Positions 33,390 through 39,871 of a DNA stretch of 64,000 bases are shown here, piece by piece (position 1 is the first letter of the stretch; every line of letters begins with the position of its first letter). The stretch is from a bacterium (lineage in GTDB: Bacteria > Verrucomicrobiota > Verrucomicrobiia > Limisphaerales > J093). The notes below the pieces were generated by a model, which saw only the letters and a program-made list of their open reading frames with translations, had not been told where the DNA came from and made no database searches. The translations under genes and the position numbers were made by a program. The stretch spans positions 1-64,000 of the forward strand of contig JAKANS010000004.1 in NCBI GenBank assembly GCA_021823625.1, in the 5' to 3' direction.

Positions 33390-34384
33390 GGTGTGATCAC
33401 CGGCTTGAAGACCCGGACACCCATGAGCTGGAGCCTGGCCACCAGCGCTTCGTACATGGCTTCGTCGGTGTAAGTACCGATGATGGCGCCTCCAGAGCCG
33501 GTGAACTTGGCACTGGCGCCCACCGAGCGCGCCGCCTCGACCAGGCGCAGGTTACCGTCACTGATCCGGCAGATTTCGCGTCGTTTGTCGAAGTTGCGGT
33601 TGAGCAAATCCGGGACGGGTCTCAGATCGCGCCGCAGCAGGCAGTCCCGCACCTGGTCCGCCAGGCCGGCCCAGTACTGCATCGCCGCCAACACGGCTGG
33701 CTCGCCGTGATTGAACCGGCTGCGGAGATCGTTGTGCAGCACTTCGGTGCCTTCGGCCAGGTCCGACCGATAGGCAACGTACAGTGGCGGCAGCAGGGCG
33801 GGATCCAACTCTTCGTACCGCCCGTGCCCCTGCTCCTGCATAAACTGCCGGTCGAAATCCATGTACACTACGCCTTCATAGACTTGAATCACTCGATCCT
33901 GCAGTCCAGCCGGGATGCCTAGCTCCTCGGTTTCAACCGACAAGATCAAGCCGGGTTGGATTGGTTTGGGAATATCAACCTGGTAAAAGTGCATCAGCGC
34001 GCGCAGACAGGCCGTGATGATGGCACTGGAACCGGCTAGCCCCACCTGGCTGGGAATGTCCGAGCCATACCGCAAGGTGAAGTTCCGATCGTGCAGACGG
34101 AAGCTGTGCTGGTGGCAATAATCAAAGAAGCGTTTGACCGTCGCCTTGAGCAGGCGGATGCCGCCATAGTAACCGTACCGGCGCACGTCCATGGCGAGCT
34201 CGCCGATATTCTTGAAGGCCGAGTGGTCCCGTGTGTTGGGCAGGATCTCCAGCTCGGGACTTTCCCACAATAGCACCTCCGCCCGGAGGTTTCGGATGAT
34301 GAACGAGATGGTCTTGCCGTGGTAACCGTCGGATGGGTTGCCGACCAGCCCGGCACGTGGATGGGCCTGGGTGCGGATGATCAT
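33386..34384 (-). CDS. GHMP kinase, glucuronokinase-like
   Basis: The 332-residue protein begins MIIRTQAHPRAGLVGNPSDGYHGK and has LHDRNFTLRYGSDIPSQVGLA, GSSAI (the GHMP ATP loop), EELGIPAGLQDRVIQVYEG, MDFDRQFMQEQGHG and ASAKFTGSGGAI. The order and spacing match plant glucuronokinase (GlcA-1-kinase), which makes glucuronate 1-phosphate for UDP-glucuronate salvage. A bacterial arabinose or galacturonate kinase is possible too. It is translationally coupled to GalU, and so the pair could turn free glucuronate into UDP-glucuronate. Confidence 0.75.
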   Translation of the reverse strand: MIIRTQAHPRAGLVGNPSDGYHGKTISFIIRNLRAEVLLWESPELEILPNTRDHSAFKNIGELAMDVRRYGYYGGIRLLKATVKRFFDYCHQHSFRLHDRNFTLRYGSDIPSQVGLAGSSAIITACLRALMHFYQVDIPKPIQPGLILSVETEELGIPAGLQDRVIQVYEGVVYMDFDRQFMQEQGHGRYEELDPALLPPLYVAYRSDLAEGTEVLHNDLRSRFNHGEPAVLAAMQYWAGLADQVRDCLLRRDLRPVPDLLNRNFDKRREICRISDGNLRLVEAARSVGASAKFTGSGGAIIGTYTDEAMYEALVARLQLMGVRVFKPVITP

Positions 34385-34811
34385 GGGAGCCCCCTAAATC
34401 CCGGCACACAAACCAATACGTTGGTCACCTGGATGACCAACGCTACCCTTTCGCGCGGACTTGGAGCGCGGTGTGGATGAGACACGGCACCGGCAGATCC
34501 ACGATACCGATCAGGTCGTAGTCCCATGACATTCCGCCAGAACCCAAGCAAACTGAATCGAGCCAGAGCACACTGCTTTCCGGCAGTGGTCTGCACATGC
34601 CTTGGCCTCAGTGCCTGGCCGTGAAGGGAAGTCAGAGTCCGGTCCTGACTGCAGAATCGGTCCGATGCGACCGACGAGCTGTCGCGGCCAGGGCAGAGAC
34701 GCCGACGCCGCCATGATCGTCGATCGTTCGATCAGCACGGCGAAAGCTTAGCAGGATTCCTGCTGAAAACTGTGAGGATGGCTTGCCGCCTGGATCGTCC
34801 CGCGCAGGTAG

Positions 34812-34896
34812 GGTCGGTTCTCCGGAGCGGGCCGCGTTTTGTGCGGACATCTTGGAAAGATGTCCCACCAGGTGGGGCCGATTCTCCGAACGGGCC
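34812..34896. repeat. REP-like hairpins, three in a row
   Basis: The middle one is perfect: arms GGACATCTT / AAGATGTCC around GGA (34845-34865). The others have GGTCGGTTC and GGCCGATTC arms with TCC loops and one or two mismatches. GGTAG precedes the first. The 34385-34960 region shows nothing else I can name; a short open stretch near 34440-34540 is unrecognised. Confidence 0.8.
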
Positions 34897-34960
34897 GGTC
34901 CCCGCCGCCTAGCAGAGGCCCCCCCACTTGTCTCCGCCTCCGGGCGTACCCTTATGGCTC

Positions 34961-35410
34961 CTAAACCAGTCTGCGGGCATGGCCAATCGCCCGATCGCAG
35001 ATCGCGTCGAGCACGGGTTTCTGTTCCCGACAATAAACGAAGATCTCGGCGGCGCGGGCGCCGGCGTAATCGTGTGCAATGATATTCCGCACGTCCTTCA
35101 TTTCGCGCAAGTCCGCCGCGCGCTCCACAAAGCCACGTTTCTCGGCCCGGTTGATGACGTCCAGCAACGTGCCTTCAGGGCGCAACTCCAGCCGGTCCAG
35201 GCTCCTCAGCACCTTGTTGACCAGCAAATCCACGGTTCGCGCAAAGCGGCTGCAAAACGCCTCCACACTCTCCAATTGCGCTGGCGTCGTCCCCGCCAGG
35301 AAATCCGACAGCCCGCCCACCTGCCGGTAGGAGTAGTCGAGGTGTTGGCGAGCTTGCTGCAGTTCGGCCAGATGTTGTCGAAGGAATTCCTGAGCGACTT
35401 CCGGCTTCAT
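34961..35410 (-). CDS. HepT-like HEPN protein
   Basis: The 149-residue helical protein has the HEPN motif RNIIAHDYA near residue 109. It belongs to the nucleotidyltransferase-linked HepT family and is the RNase-type half of the module. The ATG overlaps the partner stop by 4 bases. A REP-like hairpin trio ends about 65 bases downstream. Confidence 0.82.
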   Translation of the reverse strand: MKPEVAQEFLRQHLAELQQARQHLDYSYRQVGGLSDFLAGTTPAQLESVEAFCSRFARTVDLLVNKVLRSLDRLELRPEGTLLDVINRAEKRGFVERAADLREMKDVRNIIAHDYAGARAAEIFVYCREQKPVLDAICDRAIGHARRLV

Positions 35411-35694
35411 AGACGCGCACCGGTTTCGCGGGCGACTCGCGCCAAGGGATCTTCCAATTGATCGCGCCGCCGCAGGGTCAGGTCCAGTTGCTGCCAGCCG
35501 ATGCGGTCCAGGATCCCACGGCGCAACCGCAACAGCCCGCGGAAACCCAGCCGGTCGCTAATCACCAGCAGATCAATGTCGCCCCCCCGGCCGGTGTCCG
35601 CGGCGCGCGACCCGTAGAGGAACACTTCCGCCTCCGAATCCAAGGCCCGCACCTCCTCCCGGATGGCCTGGACTTCCTGGGCGCTCAACCTCAT
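35407..35694 (-). CDS. MntA-like nucleotidyltransferase
   Basis: A 95-residue minimal nucleotidyltransferase with LYGSRAADTGRGGDIDLLVIS, where GS is followed by the metal-binding D-x-D, and later QLDLTLR. It is the likely antitoxin of the HEPN partner. The start at 35694 (MRLSAQEVQAI) was chosen. The upstream extension runs into a GxxExxY gene relic. Confidence 0.82.
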   Translation of the reverse strand: MRLSAQEVQAIREEVRALDSEAEVFLYGSRAADTGRGGDIDLLVISDRLGFRGLLRLRRGILDRIGWQQLDLTLRRRDQLEDPLARVARETGARL

Positions 35695-35725
35695 GCCGGA
35701 AGCATTCCACGAACCCCTGATGCCG

Positions 35726-35893
35726 TCAAATTGCAGTCCACGCGCCGGTGGGAACACTGCGCCGGTGGCGGGAGGCGGGCGAACCCTCTCCGCAGTCTTC
35801 GTTCACGACTTCGAGCAGCCCCGGCCCACCCAGCGTCCGATGCACCTCCACCGCACCGTCAACCGTAATCCGGCCGATCTCGTTTTCGTTCAT
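35726..35893 (-). pseudogene. GxxExxY protein, N-terminal relic
   Basis: From the ATG at 35893 the strand reads MNENEIGRITVDGAVEVHRT, then LGGPGLLEVVNE, the opening of the GxxExxY family (usually about 125 residues, MNENEIGkiIvDcAvEVHr). The G-x-x-E part is kept but the rest is lost; the frame stops at 35726. It is a decayed gene next to the MNT/HEPN pair. Confidence 0.6.
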
Positions 35894-35963
35894 GAGAACC
35901 CGTTTTTTTTAACGCAAGGTCGCCAAGATCATAAGCCGCCAGGATTTCCCCTCTTTTACTGGT

Positions 35964-35995
35964 GCGCCTTTGCGCCTCCGCGTCTCCGCGCCTCT
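35964..35995. repeat. Octanucleotide repeat, four units
   Basis: GCGCCTTT, GCGCCTCC, GCGTCTCC, GCGCCTCT. Unlike the other tandem repeats here the period is 8. Confidence 0.7.
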
Positions 35996-36020
35996 GCGTT
36001 AATCTCTCTCGTGCCGCCTG

Positions 36021-36140
36021 TCATCCCGCTTCCTTCTCCTGGGGGAGAAGGTCAGGATGAGGGCGGGCGAAAGAACCGATATGGGCTTTTGCCGTTCGGC
36101 CCGTGCCGCCGGTGATGAGCAGGGTTTTTTGTTTAAACAT
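36021..36140 (-). pseudogene. Stub of a UDP-GlcNAc dehydratase-like gene (WbjB/FnlA/PseB type)
   Basis: The first 14 codons from 36140 read MFKQKTLLITGGTG, the exact start of WbjB/CapD-type sugar dehydratases. The sequence then changes to repeat-derived codons and stops at 36021 inside a hairpin (36032-36051). There is no further dehydratase sequence. It marks where a nucleotide-sugar gene was cut by the toxin-antitoxin island. Confidence 0.5.
36032..36051. repeat. Palindromic repeat CCTTCTCC-GGAGAAGG
   Basis: Arms CCTTCTCC / GGAGAAGG around TGGG, followed by TCAGGATGAGGG. Related copies lie at about 1053-1076 and at 47337-47361, the latter inside a gene. Confidence 0.75.
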
Positions 36141-36192
36141 AGGGTTTTAGCAAGATGACGAGACGACAAAATACCCCGATGTTGGCAGCGAC

Positions 36193-36561
36193 TTAATCTT
36201 CCAGGGGCAAAATCCGCAGGCGCGATTTATGGCCTATGACGGTAATCAACGCGCCACGCCGGAGCGCCGCGCCATGCTGTTTGAGGATGAGAATAACGTC
36301 TTCACCGATGCTGGCCGGACGCACGTCATCGAGCCGCAATTGGATGACACTGGGCAAACCGGCGCGGGTTTGGAAAAGCAGTTTGGTAAAATCGAGATCC
36401 TGGGTCAGCACCACGGCTGCGTTCTCATTCGCCCAAAGCACGATGTCCGAATCCGGGGCGTTGACCGGACCGAGTTCGCGCCAGTGGCGGGCAGTGTGGC
36501 CGTGCGACTGAAGATACGCGACCCATGAGACGGGAAGGCAGTTGTCAATGACAATGGTCAA
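36193..36561 (-). CDS. DUF5615 PIN-like toxin
   Basis: This 122-residue protein begins MTIVIDNCLPVSWVAYLQSH and has VLWANENAAVVLTQDLDFTKL, in which D6 and the later D-L-D-F motif are the acidic residues of Mut7-C/PIN-like RNases. DUF5615 toxins are normally paired with DUF433. A TTG start overlaps the antitoxin stop by 4 bases. It is the left-most of four TA modules that follow one after another. Confidence 0.8.
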   Translation of the reverse strand: MTIVIDNCLPVSWVAYLQSHGHTARHWRELGPVNAPDSDIVLWANENAAVVLTQDLDFTKLLFQTRAGLPSVIQLRLDDVRPASIGEDVILILKQHGAALRRGALITVIGHKSRLRILPLED

Positions 36562-36791
36562 GCGGGCTGAAGCTCAATTTCACGTTCGCGGGTGAGCCAG
36601 GTGGCGTAAGCCAAACAGGCTTTGATGTCGTCCGCTTCAAGGTCGGGATAATCGGCGAGAATTTGCTGTTCGGTCGCGCCGGAAGCCAGGAGACCAAGAA
36701 TGGTGGTGGCCGGAATTCTCATGCCGCGAATGCAAGGCAATCCCGTCATGACGGCCGGATTCACCGTGAGGCGTTTCAAAATTTCTTTCAT
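36558..36791 (-). CDS. DUF433 antitoxin
   Basis: The 77-residue protein begins MKEILKRLTVNPAVMTGLPC and has IRGMRIPATTILGLLASGA, ILADYPDLEADDIKACLAYA. This is the DUF433 family, a small winged-helix antitoxin. It forms an operon with the DUF5615 gene. A copy of the shared leader repeat lies 78 bases upstream at 36869-36917. Confidence 0.85.
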   Translation of the reverse strand: MKEILKRLTVNPAVMTGLPCIRGMRIPATTILGLLASGATEQQILADYPDLEADDIKACLAYATWLTREREIELQPA

Positions 36792-36868
36792 GGTGTTACT
36801 TTAGCAGTCGTTTTTGGTTTTCGCACGAACAGATTGATGCTCACGCCTGCCCCCGGCCCGGTGGCAGC

Positions 36869-36917
36869 GGTCAGTCCTCACTTTTGACATGGCGGGGCCC
36901 GGGTGGGGCCGAAGGCG
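36869..36917. repeat. TA-leader repeat, copy 1
   Basis: The sequence GGTCAGTCCTCACTTTTGAC, then ATGGCGGGGCCCGGGTGGGGCCGAAGGCGG, is shared with three other sites, all in the same orientation and all just upstream of a TA gene pair (plus strand given). Confidence 0.85.
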
Positions 36918-36954
36918 GGCGCATCAAAACGGAAAGCGGAAACAGCCAAGCGCC

Positions 36955-36989
36955 AACACTGAACATTCAACATTCAACTCGGAACAGAA
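36955..36989. repeat. Heptanucleotide-phased repeat
   Basis: Five units all start with AAC: AACACTG, AACATTC, AACATTC, AACTCGG, AACAGAA. Confidence 0.75.
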
Positions 36990-37094
36990 AGGGGGCGGCC
37001 TATACCAGAGGTCGGATGACGGATTTTTTAACCACGAAACACACCCAATACACGAACCATTCGGCAAAAGGCTAAAGGGTTGACATTCTTCCCG

Positions 37095-37116
37095 GTGAAG
37101 TAGCTCTGTACTTCAC
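37095..37116 (-). terminator. Hairpin downstream of the small antitoxin-like gene
   Basis: Arms GTGAAGTA / TACTTCAC flank GCTCTG, 16 bases after the stop of the 54-residue gene when read on the minus strand. No clear T-run follows, so it may be a stabilising hairpin and not a terminator. Confidence 0.4.
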
Positions 37117-37131
37117 GGGGCAGGGAAAAAA

Positions 37132-37296
37132 CTAGGAGGAGGAGGTCGGCGCTCGCTGGCTGCGGATTTGGGCACGGCAACGTTCACCGACGCCATGCAA
37201 ATAAGCCAGCCGCTGTTCCGGGGTCATGGCATCAAGTCGGCGGCTGGTCGCCTCCCGCCATTTGCGGGACTCGGCCACGGCATCAAACTTTTTCAT
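37132..37296 (-). CDS. Small antitoxin-like protein
   Basis: A 54-codon frame reads MKKFDAVAESRKWREATSRR, LDAMTPEQRLAYLHGVGERC and ends in SSS. It is preceded by a good ribosome site (GGAG, 7 bases before ATG) and overlaps the PIN gene's 3' end by 14 bases. The basic-acidic, short helical composition and the position are those of small TA partners. I do not recognise the family with certainty. Confidence 0.6.
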   Translation of the reverse strand: MKKFDAVAESRKWREATSRRLDAMTPEQRLAYLHGVGERCRAQIRSQRAPTSSS

Positions 37297-37757
37297 CTTG
37301 TTCTCCATAAATCAATTCCAACGGATTAACGATACGCAAGGTGGGATAGCCCTGCAAGAGGTTTACCACATTAAAGCCCCTTTCCCGTTCCACGTTAACC
37401 AGGTGGCGAAAGTTCCAACTGACCAGATAATCAATTCTGGCGACCGTGCAAACCGCCACATGGCGGGCGTCATCGCTGTATTTCGGGGTGAGGATGGCCT
37501 GGCTCATGTAAGCGGCGGCGAGCTGTTCCATCTCTCCGGTAACTTCAAGGATGTTCCCGGGGGCAAAGGCGGTGGCGAGGAGTTCGCGAACCCGTTCAGG
37601 CGCTTCGGTCAGTTCGTCCACCGTGACGAGCCGAGGTAAGAAATCGAAACCGGCCTTGCTCCATCTGCCGCCAAAGCTCCTGCGTGGCCTCCTTAAACTC
37701 GTCGTCGAAATAGCCGCCCAGGACGGAAGTATCCAGGTATAGCGTCGGTGTTCTCAC
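37283..37757 (-). pseudogene. PIN-domain toxin, frameshifted
   Basis: From a GTG at 37757 the frame reads VRTPTLYLDTSVLGGYFDDE, the start of a VapC-like PIN domain with its first Asp. Near 37640 the frame must shift by one base to continue LPRLVTVDELTEAPERVREL, and then YSDDARHVAVCTVARIDYLV, SWNFRHLVN. The two parts make one family member, so one base was gained or lost. It could be a sequencing error, but a decayed gene is more likely because the upstream antitoxin is also cut. Confidence 0.65.
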
Positions 37758-37776
37758 AGTTGCAGGATGACCCGGT

Positions 37777-37835
37777 TCATGTCAGCCGGTTCCGCAGTTC
37801 ACGTTTGGCGGTTTCCCAATCCAGAAAGGGGTCGG
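37777..37835 (-). pseudogene. Antitoxin C-terminal relic
   Basis: Codons for PFLDWETAKRELRNRLT then TGA, the end of an RHH-type VapB-like antitoxin. The N-terminal part has been replaced by the leader repeat copy 2. Confidence 0.45.
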
Positions 37836-37880
37836 TCCTCACTTTTGACACGGCGGGGCCCGGGTGGAGCCGAAGGCGGA
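37827..37880. repeat. TA-leader repeat, copy 2
   Basis: Same core (GGGGTCGGTCCTCACTTTTG, ACACGGCGGGGCCCGGGTGG, AGCCGAAGGCGG) as copy 1. It lies upstream of the PIN module. The following 37881-38199 region holds heptanucleotide repeats and no gene. Confidence 0.85.
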
Positions 37881-38078
37881 GATTCATTAACCACAAAGAA
37901 CACCAAGGGCACAAAGTCATCATTCGAAAATAGAAATTGGGAAAACAGGCCCCGTGGAGTAAAGGCATGCCCGTTGAATACGAACAAGGTTCCACGGACC
38001 CAGCGCACTCCACAGGCCAGGCGCACTTCACGGGGCAAGGAACATCAATACTGGCAACTGACTACGGACATTTCTAAA

Positions 38079-38127
38079 AAGCTGAAGGCTGAAAGCTGAA
38101 ATCACAGACCAGACGACGGAGGACGGA
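38079..38127. repeat. Heptanucleotide-phased repeat
   Basis: Seven units: AAGCTGA, AGGCTGA, AAGCTGA, AATCACA, GACCAGA, CGACGGA, GGACGGA. Each ends in A and keeps the 7-base phase. Confidence 0.8.
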
Positions 38128-38199
38128 GGGCTGGCCACTGGACAACGCGGCCTTGACCGGGTCGTAGCGAGGGGCACCGCATGAGGAGAGCTTTTCAAG

Positions 38200-38391
38200 C
38201 TATGCGCTTTGGGGAATCGGACAGCCCAGTTTTCGGCAAATGGATTTGGCCGTGAAGCGATTGATTTCCTTATGTCGGGGGACCGCTTGAAGTTCGCCTG
38301 TTGGGTTGATCCAGATCGAATGAGAAGAACCTTCCCGTTCCAGCTTGCACCCGTGTTTGACCAGGTGAGAAAGGAGGGCCTCGCGTTTCAA
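38200..38391 (-). CDS. hicA: HicA mRNA-interferase toxin
   Basis: The 63 residues begin MKREALLSHLVKHGCKLEREG and have SSHSIWINP and AVPRHKEINRFTAKSICRKLG. These fit HicA: a double-stranded RNA-binding-like fold with a catalytic His in the HSIW segment. A TTG start overlaps the HicB stop by 4 bases. HicA genes with the HicB upstream are known. Confidence 0.88.
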   Translation of the reverse strand: MKREALLSHLVKHGCKLEREGSSHSIWINPTGELQAVPRHKEINRFTAKSICRKLGCPIPQSA

Positions 38392-38606
38392 GCGAATACC
38401 ACCTCTAAACGCTCCCCAGCAAGCAGGGCTTTTGCGGCCTGTTCTTTGCGATACGCCAGCACATCCCGAATGGACCCGCGCAGGTTCTCCAAGCAGGCCT
38501 CAACGGTTTCACCTTGCCCGTTGGCTTCGGGAAACTCAACACAGGTTGCCGCGAAGCCGGTTTCAGACTCGGCCGAGCAATCGTGAATTAAAGCGGTGAT
38601 TTCCAT
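38388..38606 (-). CDS. hicB: HicB antitoxin
   Basis: This 72-residue protein starts MEITALIHDCSAESETGFAAT and has CVEFPEANGQGETVEACLENL and RGSIRDVL. This is the partial RNase-H-like HicB fold. It lacks the C-terminal DNA-binding domain found in long HicB proteins. A copy of the leader repeat lies 65 bases upstream. Confidence 0.88.
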   Translation of the reverse strand: MEITALIHDCSAESETGFAATCVEFPEANGQGETVEACLENLRGSIRDVLAYRKEQAAKALLAGERLEVVFA

Positions 38607-38670
38607 GGTGCGATACTAGCCCATGCGGGCAAAAAAACGAGCCGGTTTTTAAAGAAAAGGGGGCAGAAAG

Positions 38671-38737
38671 GGGTCAGTCCCCACTTTTGACATGGCGGGC
38701 GGAATGCCCGCGGGGCCAGGGTAGAGCCGAAGGCGGT
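38671..38737. repeat. TA-leader repeat, copy 3
   Basis: GGGGTCAGTCCCCACTTTTG, ACATGGCGGG, then a 13-base addition, then GGGGCCAGGGTAGAGCCGAAGGCGG. It is followed by the shared ATCAAAGCGGAAAGC stretch also seen after copy 1. Confidence 0.85.
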
Positions 38738-38796
38738 CGAATCAAAGCGGAAAGCACGAAACGAAAAGCAGAAGTTTATTGTCCCGAGGGGGCGGG

Positions 38797-39066
38797 TCAG
38801 GGAAAGAAGCGGTAAATCTCCTTCCGATGCAATACCCGGGCCAAGGTCAGTTTCTCCCCATCCCAGTAAAAACCCAGGCGATAATCTCCGATCCGGAGGC
38901 GATAGGCCCCGGTTTGTCCCGCGAGCTTCTTCACCTGCGGCAGTTCCTGAAGCTCCTGCCAGGCCGGAGCTTCCTCGAAAGCCAAACGCCGGATTCGCCC
39001 ATAATCCCGGGTTCCTTTGAGCCGCTTCAGATCCCGGACAAAGGCCGGCAGGTAGGCAACGATCAT
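38797..39066 (-). CDS. RelE/ParE-type toxin
   Basis: The 89-residue protein begins MIVAYLPAFVRDLKRLKGTRDYGR and ends in GAYRLRIGDYRLGFYWDGEKLTLARVLHRKEIYR. The typical R-x-G-D-Y-R-x-x-(Y/F) core of RelE-type ribosome-associated RNases is seen. The ATG overlaps the antitoxin stop by 4 bases. Confidence 0.85.
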   Translation of the reverse strand: MIVAYLPAFVRDLKRLKGTRDYGRIRRLAFEEAPAWQELQELPQVKKLAGQTGAYRLRIGDYRLGFYWDGEKLTLARVLHRKEIYRFFP

Positions 39067-39284
39067 GGCTCATCCAGCGCCTGCAAAGCCTGCCTACGGG
39101 TCAGCGGCTTCTCTTGCGCCACCGTTCTCATGGCGCGATCCAGGCCGGCGTCCTCCACCAATTCCAGCAACTGCCGGTAGTGGCGATAGCCGAGGATGAC
39201 CTTGCTGACCTGCCCCCGGGTGTTGGTGATCAACTCTTTGGCAAAAGGATAGTCGCTCCTGGCAGTGCTGGCACTCGCGTTCAT
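39063..39284 (-). CDS. Antitoxin of the RelE-type module
   Basis: This 73-residue protein has the region YPFAKELITNTRGQVSKVIL, which resembles Phd/YefM-type antitoxins that pair with RelE. The next gene is its toxin. A fragment of an RmlA-like gene and leader repeat copy 4 lie upstream. Confidence 0.7.
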   Translation of the reverse strand: MNASASTARSDYPFAKELITNTRGQVSKVILGYRHYRQLLELVEDAGLDRAMRTVAQEKPLTRRQALQALDEP

Positions 39285-39345
39285 GGCAAGACACTAACGG
39301 GACGAAGTGACACCGTCAACCGCGCGCGCGGCGCGTGAAGGTCTG

Positions 39346-39413
39346 CTCAACGGGTAGTAGATCATCGGCTTGTCATAGCCCGGCAGCAGTTGCTTGCTCA
39401 CGGCCTGGGTGTG
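39346..39413 (-). pseudogene. RmlA (glucose-1-phosphate thymidylyltransferase) fragment
   Basis: Minus-strand codons read LHTQAVSKQLLPGYDKPMIY, YPLS, which is the residue 16-38 part of RmlA (R-L-x-P-x-T-x-A-V-S-K-Q-L-L-P-V-Y-D-K-P-M-I-Y-Y-P-L-S). Nothing else of the gene is left. The fragment abuts leader repeat copy 4 at its start. Confidence 0.65.
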
Positions 39414-39415
39414 CA

Positions 39416-39439
39416 GGGGTCGGTCCTCACTTTTGACAC
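39416..39439. repeat. TA-leader repeat, copy 4 (short)
   Basis: AGGGGTCGGTCCTCACTTTTG and ACAC only; the GGCGGGGCCC part is missing. It lies 132 bases upstream of the RelE-type antitoxin. Confidence 0.75.
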
Positions 39440-39622
39440 CAGAAGGCATGCGGCAGAGGGCAGCCCGTGGAATGGGCGGCCCCGCGAACTCAAACCCCAG
39501 AGCCGCCGCCCTTTCACAGGCCAGTTCAATGACAATGAATTCCTTCACTCCCCTCAGCGGCATCAAAGCAGAACGTTGGGAGCTGAAAGCAGACAGCGGA
39601 GGCCGGAGGTTCAAAAATGGCC

Positions 39623-39834
39623 TTAGCCGGAAGCGGCGCTACGGGCGCGGGCGAGGAGGGCGCCAAGGTCCAGTTCCTTGGCCCAGCGTGTCAAATAGGT
39701 CCCATCGAGCAGCCCGGCCTGAACACGGAGTATGCCAAGGACATCAGCCGTCGCGCCGGGGTGGCCTGACGCAGCAGATGAATCTGCATGGCGGCGGCAG
39801 CGGGACTTGTGTCGTTTATAAGTGCGGTGCTCAT
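39623..39834 (-). pseudogene. Deletion relic joining a small TA partner to a nucleotidyltransferase tail
   Basis: From 39834 the strand reads MSTALINDTSPAAAAMQIHL, LRQATPARRLMSLA, like the small partner of AbiEii-like modules. In another frame VQAGLLDGTYLTRWAKELDL, GALLARARSAASG follows, the C-terminal tail of the nucleotidyltransferase partner. So a deletion has joined the first gene to the end of the second. This is similar to the intact module at 42730-43630. Confidence 0.4.
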
Positions 39835-39871
39835 GCGTGAGAAGATGAAGTCGTCATAACATCCGCGGCGG

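Noticed and set aside
34385-34960. A short gene near 34440-34540 (open frame ending RAKG)
   Set aside because: About 30 codons with no start, ribosome site or family likeness that I can recognise.
36193-39440. Integron with integrase
   Set aside because: The cassette-like layout is suggestive but no tyrosine integrase gene and no attC-like fold was recognised in the window.
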